Shown here: positions 8,072 through 16,656 of the stretch, in pieces
Layout of the letters: every line of letters begins with the position of its first letter
Position numbering within the stretch: position 1 is the first letter of the stretch
NCBI GenBank assembly: GCA_016786485.1
Contig: JAEUWD010000034.1
Location: forward strand, 1-64,000
DNA: 64,000 nucleotides
Source of the DNA: Bacteriovoracaceae bacterium
Lineage (GTDB): Bacteria > Bdellovibrionota > Bacteriovoracia > Bacteriovoracales > Bacteriovoracaceae
Reading direction: 5' to 3'
Notes under the pieces: generated by a model
What the model saw: only the letters and a program-made list of their open reading frames with translations
Told to the model about the DNA's origin: nothing
Databases searched by the model: none
Translations under genes and position numbers: made by a program

Positions 8072-9133
8072 ATGGTTATAAAGGATATACACTGTTTAAA
8101 AACTAGACAAAATTCTGCCCTCAAGACGGCTACCCATTCACAGGTTAAAATAGAATTTATGAAACAAAGGTTATCCACCTTATATAAGGGGTTATTTAAA
8201 CTTGAGCACCATAAGTTCATGGTCTATACGGGTCTTAAGATTTGCGGAATATCTTTGTGTATTTTTATGATTCAAGCTTACTGTACCTGGATTTTAATTT
8301 CGATGAATGGTCTTTTCTTTGAAACCTATGGTTTTATCGGAGTTGATCAGCTTCGTGATGCTTATTTTGATTATATTATTTCGACCACCTATGAAATTGG
8401 GCCTTTCGTCGCTCTTTTTTATTTCTTTTTGTTTTTTACGGGAGTCTATTTGGGAAAGGTGCTTCTACGGCCTTTTAAGCTCATCAACGATTATTGCGAA
8501 AAAGCCCTTGAAGATATTCATACGCCTTATTCACCTGATCTTTTTTCAGATTATAAAATCCTCACTCGCTTTAGTGAGTTCTTTTTTAGTTATCTCGTGA
8601 ATTGTCGTACTCAAAAACAACTTCTACCAAATGCGATACCACCGCAATATAATAAAATTCATCGACCGGTCTTTGATCGCGTTTTCTTTTTTCACTTCTC
8701 GCTTTATATTATTATCATTTCAACCATTTCGACTTATATCACCACTAATATAGCCTCAGAGCTTTATGAGAATATCTCAACCTTGGCTTTGGGATTAATT
8801 AAAAATAAAAAATTAGGGATGAGTCATTTTATCTCAGCTCAGTCCTACTTAATGGAATCAACTATTACTCTAAGTATTGTTTTAAGCGTGATTTTCTATA
8901 CTGGCTTGGCGTTTCATCTCTATGCGAGCGTCTCAGCCGCGAGTTTTGGTTTTTTCTCTACGATGCGCGCGTTCATGAAAGGTGACTTTTTTGCTAGGGT
9001 TCACTTGGTTGGCTTCTCTCACATTCGCCCGTATAGCCGAACCTTCAACAAGTATCTTGATCATGTCCAGAAATTGTCAAAAATTGACAACTCTAAAACC
9101 GCTACCCCAATAAGTCTTGCAAATAACCGATAG
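8072..9133 (+). CDS. Integral membrane protein with HAMP-like end
   Basis: About four hydrophobic segments can be seen: near residues 51-75, 107-130, 212-232 and 270-292, with basic loops between them. The final 45 residues (from about FFSTMRAFMKGDFFARVHL to the FNKYLDHVQKL region) have the spacing of a HAMP linker (helix, GD..RV, helix ending FN). No kinase, cyclase or receptor domain follows, so any signalling output would need a partner. The ATG at 8072 has AAGGGG unusually close; ATG 8161 (MKQRLSTL) is an alternative without a good ribosome site. Function unknown. Confidence 0.6.
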   Translation: MVIKDIHCLKTRQNSALKTATHSQVKIEFMKQRLSTLYKGLFKLEHHKFMVYTGLKICGISLCIFMIQAYCTWILISMNGLFFETYGFIGVDQLRDAYFDYIISTTYEIGPFVALFYFFLFFTGVYLGKVLLRPFKLINDYCEKALEDIHTPYSPDLFSDYKILTRFSEFFFSYLVNCRTQKQLLPNAIPPQYNKIHRPVFDRVFFFHFSLYIIIISTISTYITTNIASELYENISTLALGLIKNKKLGMSHFISAQSYLMESTITLSIVLSVIFYTGLAFHLYASVSAASFGFFSTMRAFMKGDFFARVHLVGFSHIRPYSRTFNKYLDHVQKLSKIDNSKTATPISLANNR

Positions 9134-9177
9134 AATTATTACCATTGAAAACTGAATAAACTAAAAAGGATTCGTTC

Positions 9178-9951
9178 ATGAAAAAATTATCGTTCTTGGC
9201 CCTTCTGCTAATCGTATCTTGTACTTCTAAAGAAAGTTTGAAGAAAACATTAATCGAAAACCCGGACATTATGACGGAAGCGATTAAGGCAAACCCTGAT
9301 CAATTTATCGAAGCGCTTAACGAAGCAGTTAAATTAGCACAAGCTTCTCAAGGTAAGAAACGTGAAGAAGAAGAAAAAAAATCACTCGAAGCTAGTTTCG
9401 AAAATCCAATGATGGCGGAAATCAGAAGTGATGAATTGTTCCGTGGAAATAAAAATGCACAAATCACTTTAGTTGAATATTCAGATTTCGAGTGTCCATT
9501 TTGTTCACGTGGTTACAACACAGCAATGGAATTATTAAAGAAGTATGATGGCAAAATTCGTTTTGTTTTCAAACACCTTCCACTAAGCTTCCACCCGCAA
9601 GCGATGATTGCTGCTCAATACTTTGAAGCTATTCGTTTACAGAACGGTGATAAAGCTTGGAAGTTCCACGATAAAATTTTCAACGATCAAAGAAAATTAC
9701 AAAATGGTGAGAAGTTTTTAGAGGCCATCGCAAAAGAAGTTGGCGCTGATATGGCGAAACTTAAAAAAGATATTAATTCTGATGTTGTAAAAAACCGCAT
9801 CAATGCTGACATGGAAGAAGCTGCGAAATTTGGATTCCAAGGTACTCCAGGATTCTTATTTAATGGTGTTCCAGTGAAAGGTGCTTATCCAACAAGTCAC
9901 TTTGAAAACATCATTCAAGAATTAAAGAAAAGAGGAAAAATTACTATCTAA
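9178..9951 (+). CDS. DsbA-like thioredoxin lipoprotein
   Basis: A 257-residue lipoprotein (LLIVSC, lipidated Cys15) with a Lys/Glu-rich helical tether and then a DsbA/thioredoxin-4-type domain. The redox centre is CPFC at 106-109, preceded by LVEYSDFE, and the cis-proline loop is GTPGFLFNG. Such proteins oxidise or isomerise periplasmic cysteines; a membrane-tethered one in a genome with Cys-rich secreted proteins makes sense. Its own AAGGA ribosome site and a strong terminator just downstream suggest a single-gene transcript. Confidence 0.88.
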   Translation: MKKLSFLALLLIVSCTSKESLKKTLIENPDIMTEAIKANPDQFIEALNEAVKLAQASQGKKREEEEKKSLEASFENPMMAEIRSDELFRGNKNAQITLVEYSDFECPFCSRGYNTAMELLKKYDGKIRFVFKHLPLSFHPQAMIAAQYFEAIRLQNGDKAWKFHDKIFNDQRKLQNGEKFLEAIAKEVGADMAKLKKDINSDVVKNRINADMEEAAKFGFQGTPGFLFNGVPVKGAYPTSHFENIIQELKKRGKITI

Positions 9952-9975
9952 TCTTTTTTTAAATTTTAATTTAAG

Positions 9976-10004
9976 AAAGCGGGCCAAAAGCCCGCTTTTT
10001 TTTT
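9976..10004 (+). terminator. Rho-independent terminator after the DsbA-like gene
   Basis: AAAGCGGGC and GCCCGCTTT form a 9-bp stem around a CAAAA loop, followed by a T run to about 10004. Confidence 0.9.
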
Positions 10005-10083
10005 GAAAAAAAATATTGTCATTCAAAATAAAATAAGCAAACATTTAGCTACAGTATTTTATAACTTCTCAAAGGGAGAAAAC

Positions 10084-10362
10084 ATGAACAAGAAAGAATT
10101 AGTTGAAGCGATCGTAAGCGAAAAAAACCTAAGCCACATCTCAAAAAAAGATGCTGATAGCTTTATCAACGCTTACCATGAAATTATCAAGAAAACTGTT
10201 AAGAAAGGTGACGATGTATCACTAGTTGGTTTCGGAACTTTCACAAAAATTAAAAGAGCTGCTCGTGCTGGCGTAAACCCTGCAACTGGCGAAAAAATTA
10301 AAATTAAAGCTAAGACTCTTCCAAAATTCCGTCCAGGGAAAGCTTGGAAAGAAATGTTCTAA
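10084..10362 (+). CDS. hup: HU-family DNA-binding protein
   Basis: A 92-residue nucleoid protein of normal HU length. It has the dimerisation helices (KKELVEAIV, KKDADSFINAYHEII), the GDDVSLVGFGTFTKIKRAAR core and the DNA-wrapping arm with RAGVNPATGEKIKIKAK, including the conserved Asn-Pro intercalating tip. I start it at ATG 10084, 6 nt after AAAGGGAG; the longer TTG-initiated frame from 10003 would add a non-homologous extension across the preceding terminator. Likely monocistronic, with its own terminator. HU versus IHF cannot be split by eye with certainty, but the arm is HU-like. Confidence 0.93.
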   Translation: MNKKELVEAIVSEKNLSHISKKDADSFINAYHEIIKKTVKKGDDVSLVGFGTFTKIKRAARAGVNPATGEKIKIKAKTLPKFRPGKAWKEMF

Positions 10363-10390
10363 TTGATAATTATTTAGAGCTTATATAGAA

Positions 10391-10419
10391 AAAGGGGCAA
10401 TTTTTGCCCCTTTTTTTTT
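10391..10419 (+). terminator. Rho-independent terminator after hup
   Basis: AAAGGGGCAA pairs with TTGCCCCTTT around a TTT loop, followed by a run of T. Confidence 0.92.
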
Positions 10420-10519
10420 GCCGATTGCTTTACTCTGTCAAAAAACCATCTCTTTTTTACCTGACTAAAATGAAAAGTGCTTACTTTCGGCATTTTTTTC
10501 CACTTTTATCGAAGCCCGC

Positions 10520-10548
10520 TTGATTTGAATCCAGTCAGTGGTTATAAT
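10520..10548 (+). promoter_or_regulatory. Sigma-70-type promoter for the flagellar operon
   Basis: TTGATT (10520-10525), an exact 17-bp spacer, and a perfect TATAAT (10543-10548), 47 nt before the fliL start in the 175-nt gap after the hup terminator. A sigma-54 GG-N10-GC site or sigma-28 TAAA/GCCGATAA pair is not evident here. Confidence 0.65.
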
Positions 10549-10595
10549 TTTGACATAGGGAAACAAGATGTTTCTCCGGACTCTAGGATGGGGAT

Positions 10596-11171
10596 ATGGC
10601 CGACGATAAAGCCAAAGATACAAAAGAAACTGAAGATAAAAAAGCAGCTCCTGCGGCTCCAGCACAACCAGGTCCTAAAAACCCTCTTGTAACAGTGTTA
10701 CTCGTGCTCAATATTCTTGTGATGGGCGGAATGTCTTACATGCAATTTAACTATATGAAACAGCAAGCAAGCGAACCAACTGTTCGAGATATCATTAAAC
10801 AAGAAATGAAGGCCGATGGTGATGCTGGTGCAGAAGAAGAATTAGTGAAGACTGATACTTCTACAGATGGGAAACTGCTTCAATTAGAAGGCTTCACTGT
10901 GAACCTTGCAAAAAGCGATGGCCCAAGAAGATTTGTTCGTCTTAATACAGTCTTAAAATTTAGTAACGAGTCGAAAGAAACAGAATTTACAGCTCGGCAG
11001 CCACAAATAAGAGATACCATCATTAGTATTTTAAATTCGAAGAGACCTGAGGATTTATTAAAGCGTGAAGGTAAAACTTATTTAAAAGAAGAAATTAAAG
11101 CTGCGATTAATTCCTTTTTAATTGATGGAGAAGTAACAGACGTATTTTACGTTGGTTTTCAAATTAACTAG
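10596..11171 (+). CDS. fliL: Flagellar basal-body protein FliL
   Basis: FliL is a single-pass inner-membrane protein surrounding the stator and supporting torque. The 191 residues show a 28-residue Ala/Pro/Lys cytoplasmic head, one transmembrane helix (about 31-51, VTVLLVLNILVMGG), a linker, and a periplasmic stomatin-like domain with the typical GFTVNLA, RFVRLNTVLKF and IRDTIISILNSKRPEDL blocks. It is the first gene behind the promoter, 50 nt before fliM. Confidence 0.93.
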   Translation: MADDKAKDTKETEDKKAAPAAPAQPGPKNPLVTVLLVLNILVMGGMSYMQFNYMKQQASEPTVRDIIKQEMKADGDAGAEEELVKTDTSTDGKLLQLEGFTVNLAKSDGPRRFVRLNTVLKFSNESKETEFTARQPQIRDTIISILNSKRPEDLLKREGKTYLKEEIKAAINSFLIDGEVTDVFYVGFQIN

Positions 11172-11221
11172 AAGGTACTTAACAACAGGAAGTTGTTGAG
11201 TGAATATCCCAGGAGGGGAAA

Positions 11222-12214
11222 ATGCCTCAAGTACTCAGTCAAGATGAAGTAGACGCACTCTTAAATGCCGTAGGTGACGAAGAAGAAGATGCCTTAGGCC
11301 TCGATATTGGCGAAGATGTAGACGAAGTCGCCGACAATATACAACCATATGATCTCACCAACCAAGACCGGGTTATCCGCGGGCGAATGCCGATCCTGGA
11401 GATCATTTACGAAAGATTTATTCGTCAGTTTCGTGTTTCACTTTCAAACTCACTCAGAAAAATTTCAACTATCTCGATGATTTCAACCGACTTATTAAAA
11501 TTCGGTGAATTTGTTAACACACTTCCGATTCCATCTTGTATGTGTATCATCCGTTTTAACGAATTACGTGGCCCAGCTTTAATGGTGTTTGAATCGAAGT
11601 TAGCTTATGCCATCATCGATTCATATTTTGGTGGTACTGACCGTCCATTCACAAAAATTGAAGGAAAAGAATTTACGCAAATCGAATTGTCATTCATGAG
11701 ACGAGTTATGGATATGGCGATTAATGATTTAGAAGAAGCTTGGGCACCAGTTCACCGTATTGATGCTCAATATATCCGTACTGAAATTAACCCACAGTTC
11801 GTAGGTGTTGTTCCTCCTTCGGATGTTATTATCACTACTACTTTTGAAGTTGAGTTCGAATCAGCTTCAGGCACTATCATGGTGGTTATTCCATATTCAA
11901 CCATTGAACCAATCAAGCAGAAATTAAGTTCAAGTTACCAAACAGATAACGATGTTGTTGATAGTTTATGGACCAAATCGATGAGCGAACACGTTCAGAA
12001 TACTGAAGCGACAGCGATTGTAAAATTAGGTGAGACTGGAATTTCTGTCGGAGATCTCGTGAACCTTAAAGTTGGGGATATCATTCCTCTTAATCAAGAA
12101 GTTTCGGGTGAACTAGACATCGAGATTGAAGGTGCGAAAAAACTTAAGTGTGTGGTCGGAATTTATAAAGGCAATCGTGCCGTACAAATATCAAAAAGAA
12201 TAGCAGATAAATAA
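11222..12214 (+). CDS. fliM: Flagellar motor switch protein FliM
   Basis: FliM forms the middle of the C-ring and binds phospho-CheY. The N-terminal CheY-binding peptide is intact (LSQDEVDALL, residues 5-14). The middle CheC-like domain includes YFGGTDRPF and the C-terminal SpoA domain is recognisable (LGETGISVGDLVNLKVGDII). At 330 residues it is of normal length, and the intact CheY peptide implies chemotactic switching. A very strong AGGAGGGG site precedes the ATG. Confidence 0.96.
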   Translation: MPQVLSQDEVDALLNAVGDEEEDALGLDIGEDVDEVADNIQPYDLTNQDRVIRGRMPILEIIYERFIRQFRVSLSNSLRKISTISMISTDLLKFGEFVNTLPIPSCMCIIRFNELRGPALMVFESKLAYAIIDSYFGGTDRPFTKIEGKEFTQIELSFMRRVMDMAINDLEEAWAPVHRIDAQYIRTEINPQFVGVVPPSDVIITTTFEVEFESASGTIMVVIPYSTIEPIKQKLSSSYQTDNDVVDSLWTKSMSEHVQNTEATAIVKLGETGISVGDLVNLKVGDIIPLNQEVSGELDIEIEGAKKLKCVVGIYKGNRAVQISKRIADK

Positions 12215-12226
12215 ACGAGGGATTTT

Positions 12227-12619
12227 ATGGAACAAAACAATGCAAAAGTTGATGGAAAAGCAGATGCTGCAGGAGCAAAGATGACGAACAAAGAAAGCGT
12301 GATTAAGCACTTAGCTGATGAAGTAAAAAGTGGTGATGATGCTCTCAATAAACTCAAAATCCAAAACCTGGATTTTATTTTGGATATTCCACTTAACGTA
12401 AGTGTTGAGCTTGGTCGTTCAAAAGTTGTTATTAAAGATCTTTTACAACTTGGTCAAGGTTCGGTTTTAGAGCTTGATAAGTTAGCAGGTGAACCACTAG
12501 AAGTTTTAGTTAATGGAAAGTTAGTTGCACGTGGCGAGGTTGTTGTTGTTAACGAAAAATTTGGTATCAGATTAACAGATATCATTAGTCCAATCGAAAG
12601 AATTGAAACATTAAAGTAG
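12227..12619 (+). CDS. fliN: Flagellar motor switch protein FliN
   Basis: Lower C-ring protein. The C-terminal SpoA domain is clear ([54 protein letters not shown]). The first 45 residues are a variable Ala/Lys/Asp-rich lead typical of the longer FliN forms. It sits 12 nt after fliM and is directly followed by fliO. Confidence 0.95.
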   Translation: MEQNNAKVDGKADAAGAKMTNKESVIKHLADEVKSGDDALNKLKIQNLDFILDIPLNVSVELGRSKVVIKDLLQLGQGSVLELDKLAGEPLEVLVNGKLVARGEVVVVNEKFGIRLTDIISPIERIETLK

Positions 12620-12625
12620 GTGACT

Positions 12626-13744
12626 ATGAAATTGCTAGGTTTGTTTGTCCTTTTTCTTTCATTCGGCGCTAAAGCTTTAGATGTTAAGAATGTAACGTTT
12701 AAAGAAAATCAAAAAGACGGCGTGTTAAGCATTGAGTATAAAGGTGTTTTAAAAGAAACCCCTGATATCACCATTAAAGACGATATGATTCAAGTAGTGA
12801 TTCCTCAGTCAAAACTAACAAAAAGCTTTAATCGCAAACTTAAATTTTCAAACCCAGATAGTGGTGATTTGAAAATTAAAGCCGATAATAAAAAAGACAC
12901 AACTTCAATTGAAATTAAATTGCCTTACGACATTGCGGCTCACCATGAACAAGTGGAAATGATGATTCGTGGTGAACACATCGATATCGGTTTTCCTAAG
13001 TTAGCTGTTAGTAAAAAGTCTCGTCCTGAACCTCGTACCGAGACCCGCACTGAAGCTCCTACTACTGAAAAGAAAACAGATGATTTTGTAAAAAATAATT
13101 TGAATGAAGATTTCCTAAATAAATTAGCTAATGAATATAAACCAGAAGTGAAAGTTGAAACAGCAATAGAGGAAGCAAAAAACTCAGCTCCTGAAGTAAA
13201 AACAGTGTTGAAAACGGATATGGTCGCTTTAAAGCAATCAAGTGCCGAGAAAAAACAATTCTCGATGTTGGGATATGCTGGGAAATTCACAGCTTTCTTA
13301 GGTATGGTTTTAGTTCTGTTTTATGTGGTCGTTACACTTTTTAGAAAAGGTGTCATCTCGCGTACGAAATTAGGTTTCTTAAATAACACTAGTCAAATGG
13401 TGATCATTGGAAACACTCACGTAGGTCCAAAAAAGTCACTCATGATGGTAAAAGTTCATAAACAAGTTTTCCTTTTGGCCAATACTGAAAATGGCATCAA
13501 CTTCTTATCTGAAGTTAATGATGTTGCCGGCCTTTTAAAAGGCGGAGAGTTGGAAGTGGCGGGAGACAACTTTGATACTAATTTAACCAGTAACGATAAT
13601 AAGAGTGAAGATGAATTAAACGTAAAATTAAAAGCTGATATTACACAATCATCAGACGAAGGTTTAAAAGTTTCAATGAAGAAAATTAACTTTAAAGATC
13701 AGCTTAAAGAGAAAGTAAAATCTTTAAAGCCGATGCAGCAATAG
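12626..13744 (+). CDS. fliO: FliO-like export-gate assembly protein, extended form
   Basis: FliO helps assemble the FliP ring. Position between fliN and fliP and the block after the membrane helix (ISRTKLGFL, VGPKKSLMMVKVHKQVFLLAN) identify it. At 372 residues it is about three times the size of the enterobacterial protein (about 120). There is a signal-like N-terminus (FLSFGAKA), a roughly 110-residue beta-rich periplasmic region that resembles an AMIN-type domain, a Lys/Glu/Thr linker, and one transmembrane helix near 216-239. I use ATG 12626, with AGGTG just upstream; the GTG two codons earlier is directly on the fliN stop. The AMIN-like reading is tentative. Confidence 0.85.
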   Translation: MKLLGLFVLFLSFGAKALDVKNVTFKENQKDGVLSIEYKGVLKETPDITIKDDMIQVVIPQSKLTKSFNRKLKFSNPDSGDLKIKADNKKDTTSIEIKLPYDIAAHHEQVEMMIRGEHIDIGFPKLAVSKKSRPEPRTETRTEAPTTEKKTDDFVKNNLNEDFLNKLANEYKPEVKVETAIEEAKNSAPEVKTVLKTDMVALKQSSAEKKQFSMLGYAGKFTAFLGMVLVLFYVVVTLFRKGVISRTKLGFLNNTSQMVIIGNTHVGPKKSLMMVKVHKQVFLLANTENGINFLSEVNDVAGLLKGGELEVAGDNFDTNLTSNDNKSEDELNVKLKADITQSSDEGLKVSMKKINFKDQLKEKVKSLKPMQQ

Positions 13745-13757
13745 AAGTAGAGTGAAG

Positions 13758-14498
13758 ATGAGAAAGCTATTTACGATTTTGAGTTTCATTTTAGGTTTGA
13801 TGCCGACTTTAGCGTTAGCACAAACAAATACCAGTCTGCCTGGTATCGCGGTTAATTTTGGTCAAGGGGCTGACTTAGTTGACACGATTGAAATCCTAAT
13901 TTTGTTCACTGTTTTAACCTTAGCTCCAGCGATTATTATTTTATGTACTTCGTTTACTCGCATAATCGTGGTTTTGTCTTTTATGCGACAAGCACTTGGT
14001 ACTCAAAACATGCCACCAAACCAATTATTAATTGGTTTTGCTCTTTTTCTTTCGGTTTTTGTTATGATGCCAACTGGAACGAACATCTATAACAATTCGG
14101 TGAAGCCTTATTTAGCAAAGCAAATTAAAGCTCCAGAAGCTCTTCATAATATTGAATTAGATTTAAGAGTATTTATGGAGAAACATGTTCGTAAGCCAGA
14201 TATCCAATTATTTTTTGATGTGACCGGTGAAGCGCTTCCAACGAACGTTTCAGAAGTCCCAATACACTATTTAGTGCCAGCTTTTATTATTTCAGAACTT
14301 AAGACGGCCTTCCAAATTGGCTTCTTACTTTATATTCCGTTTTTGGTGCTAGATATGGTTGTAGCATCAGTCTTGATGGCGATGGGGATGATGATGCTTC
14401 CTCCTGTCATGGTCTCTCTACCATTTAAATTACTTCTCTTTGTTCTTGTTGACGGCTGGCAACTTGTAACCGGCGCGATTTTAAGATCGTTTAACTAA
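13758..14498 (+). CDS. fliP: Flagellar export gate protein FliP
   Basis: Core of the FliPQR channel. The 246-residue protein has a cleavable signal (LMPTLALAQ), four membrane segments and the strongly conserved TSFTRIIVVLSFMRQALGT and QIGFLLYIPFLVLDMVV blocks. A GTG two codons upstream (13752) is an alternative start; the ATG has GAG 5 nt before it. The overlap-free spacing of about 13 nt from fliO fits one operon. Confidence 0.96.
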   Translation: MRKLFTILSFILGLMPTLALAQTNTSLPGIAVNFGQGADLVDTIEILILFTVLTLAPAIIILCTSFTRIIVVLSFMRQALGTQNMPPNQLLIGFALFLSVFVMMPTGTNIYNNSVKPYLAKQIKAPEALHNIELDLRVFMEKHVRKPDIQLFFDVTGEALPTNVSEVPIHYLVPAFIISELKTAFQIGFLLYIPFLVLDMVVASVLMAMGMMMLPPVMVSLPFKLLLFVLVDGWQLVTGAILRSFN

Positions 14499-14507
14499 GA
14501 GGTATTT

Positions 14508-14783
14508 GTGGGTAATGATTTTGTTATTGAAGTTTCAAATCAAGCGATTAAGGTGACCTTGATGTTAGCTGCTCCGATGCTGGTAGGTGCTTTGCTAATC
14601 GGTATCTTGGTTTCCCTTTTTCAAGCAGTCACACAGATTAACGAACAAACTCTATCCTTCATTCCAAAGATGTTAGTTATCTTCGGGGCCTTGGTTATTT
14701 TCAGCCCTTGGATGATGGAAACAATAACAAGTTTTACTTCGGATTTAATCGTAAGTATTCCGAATGTGGTGAACGGACGATGA
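14508..14783 (+). CDS. fliQ: Flagellar export gate protein FliQ
   Basis: A 91-residue, two-helix protein of the export channel with standard sequence (PMLVGALLIGILVSLFQAVT, QINEQTLSFIPK). It starts at GTG with AAGAGG 6 nt upstream. Its stop overlaps the fliR ATG as ATGA, indicating translational coupling. Confidence 0.95.
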   Translation: MGNDFVIEVSNQAIKVTLMLAAPMLVGALLIGILVSLFQAVTQINEQTLSFIPKMLVIFGALVIFSPWMMETITSFTSDLIVSIPNVVNGR

Positions 14784-15556
14784 ACGTAACGATTATCGAT
14801 CACGCAAATCTTTTAGCATTTTGGTTGGCGTTTACACGCTGGCTTGCGATGTGTATGCAATTGCCTGTTTTTGATAACGTCTCTATTCCTGTTTTGGTTA
14901 AGGTTTTAGCGGCGCTAGTTATTTCTTATTGTTTTTACCCGCAAGTCCAACATATTTTAGTTAGTGAAGTGAATTTTTATGGCCATGAAAATTACTGGTT
15001 TTTAACAATGTTTCACGCAATGGTTGGCATTGTTGTGGGTTTTTGTGTTAAAGTTATTATGAGTATCTTCTTGTCGGTTGGTGCACTCATTAATCAACAA
15101 GTCGGCTTTGCTTCTCTTTCTTATTTCGACCCAAATCACTCTTCTCAAGTTGGCCCATTCGAACAATTAATTCACTGGTGTATGATTATTATGCTTTTAT
15201 CTTCAGGTGCTTTACTCCCGATGTTTAAAGGTGGCTTAGGCACATTTCAAACAATCAATATTGGAAACATTGCTTTGTTAACTCAATCTTCACAGTTTAT
15301 TTATGAATTTTTTAAATCGCTAATAGGTGTGGCCTTAGTTTTGGTTTCGCCGTTAATGTTTATCAACTTGTTATTAAATTTAGTTTTAGGAATCGTGGCA
15401 AAAACCGTTCCACAAATGAATATTTTGATGGTGAGTTTCGCCGTCAATATTGGGATCGGATTAATTGTGTTCGTCGTTATTTCGGAAGAGTTTTTTTATG
15501 TTGCGTATGAAACATACATAGCAAAATTAGGTGAATGGTTTAAATACTTCACTTAG
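14780..15556 (+). CDS. fliR: Flagellar export gate protein FliR
   Basis: Six-helix export-gate protein of 258 residues. FliR features include LAFWLAFTRWLAMC at the start, the GxxxNQQxGFA-type loop (ALINQQVGFASLSYFDP) and the C-terminal PQMNILMVSFAVNIGIGLI. I use the ATG overlapping the fliQ stop; an in-frame ATG at 14708 lies entirely within fliQ and would add a non-homologous lead. Confidence 0.95.
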   Translation: MNVTIIDHANLLAFWLAFTRWLAMCMQLPVFDNVSIPVLVKVLAALVISYCFYPQVQHILVSEVNFYGHENYWFLTMFHAMVGIVVGFCVKVIMSIFLSVGALINQQVGFASLSYFDPNHSSQVGPFEQLIHWCMIIMLLSSGALLPMFKGGLGTFQTINIGNIALLTQSSQFIYEFFKSLIGVALVLVSPLMFINLLLNLVLGIVAKTVPQMNILMVSFAVNIGIGLIVFVVISEEFFYVAYETYIAKLGEWFKYFT

Positions 15557-15566
15557 AAGAGGATAG

Positions 15567-16655
15567 ATGGCAGAGGATAGTGACCAAGGCGATAAAACCG
15601 AAGAACCTTCAGCATACAGGCTGGAAGATTTTCGCAGTAAGGGACAAGTTGCTTCATCGAAAGAAGTAAACAGTCTACTTATTTTAGCCGCTACATTATT
15701 CACCCTTGGATTATGTGGTATCTATATTCTTGAGACTATGCAGGAATTTATTTTGTGGCTATTAAAACTAGAGCCGACAAAAATTTATACTGACAAAGCT
15801 TTCGCCGAAGTAATTAGTAAAATGATTATGACTGGGATTAAATGTAGTGGCCCGGTTTTAGCAAGTGCTTTTATCATTGGTTTCTTAACTCAGCTTTCAC
15901 AAATTGGTTTCATCTACGCGCCGGATTTACTAAGTATAAAATTTGAAAGAATTGATCCACTTAGCGGTTTTAAAAGAATTTTCGCGATGAGAGCGATCGT
16001 CGAAGTTATTAAAGGTCTTTTCAAGTTTGCGATCATCATCTCAATTACTTATTTTTCAATGAAATCAAACTTTAAGATTCTTACTGGCTTTTTACATCTT
16101 GAAGTTGGCGAGTCATTGGTTTATGGCCAAAGCGTTGCGATGAAACTGGCTTTTTCTATTTTACTGGGCCTGGTTTTTGTAGCGACGGGAGATTTTGCTT
16201 GGGAAAAGTATTCGTATCGTAAGAAATTAATGATGACGAAACAAGAAGTGAAACAAGAGCATAAAGAAAAAGAAGGTAATCCAGAAATTAAACAAAAAAT
16301 TAAAAATATTCAGCGTGAAATGAGTCGCAAGCGCATGATGGCCAATGTTCCAAAAGCTGATTTTATTGTGACAAATCCAACTCATTTAAGCGTTGCAATT
16401 AAATATGATCCCAAAAATATGCTAGCACCCGAAGTTATCGCGAAAGGGGCGGATCATGTGGCCTTGAAAATTCGTGAGATTGCCAAAACAAATGACATCC
16501 CAATTGTTGAAAATATTCCGTTGGCACGAACCCTTTATAAAACGGTGAAAGTTGGAGAAGGTGTGCCGCGATCATTATATAAGGCCGTGGCAGAAGTTCT
16601 GGCCTTTGTTTATAAGAAAAAGAGAAGAAGAAAAGCTTTAGGAGCAGGTGTATAA
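15567..16655 (+). CDS. flhB: Flagellar export switch protein FlhB
   Basis: FlhB sets substrate specificity of the export gate. The 362 residues include the conserved head (DKTEEPSAYRLEDFRSKGQV), four membrane helices, and the cytoplasmic autocleavage motif NPTH (in VTNPTHLSVAIKYDP) with downstream AKGADHVALKIREIA. The cleavage Asn-Pro is intact, so substrate switching should work normally. It follows fliR by 10 nt. Confidence 0.96.
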   Translation: MAEDSDQGDKTEEPSAYRLEDFRSKGQVASSKEVNSLLILAATLFTLGLCGIYILETMQEFILWLLKLEPTKIYTDKAFAEVISKMIMTGIKCSGPVLASAFIIGFLTQLSQIGFIYAPDLLSIKFERIDPLSGFKRIFAMRAIVEVIKGLFKFAIIISITYFSMKSNFKILTGFLHLEVGESLVYGQSVAMKLAFSILLGLVFVATGDFAWEKYSYRKKLMMTKQEVKQEHKEKEGNPEIKQKIKNIQREMSRKRMMANVPKADFIVTNPTHLSVAIKYDPKNMLAPEVIAKGADHVALKIREIAKTNDIPIVENIPLARTLYKTVKVGEGVPRSLYKAVAEVLAFVYKKKRRRKALGAGV

Positions 16656-16656
16656 G

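Noticed and set aside
10003-10083. Longer TTG-initiated HU reading frame
   Set aside because: It starts inside the preceding terminator and adds sequence unlike HU; the internal ATG has a strong ribosome site and gives the normal length.
14708-14779. Upstream in-frame start for FliR within fliQ
   Set aside because: Adds a non-homologous lead; ATGA overlap with the fliQ stop at 14780 is the standard arrangement.
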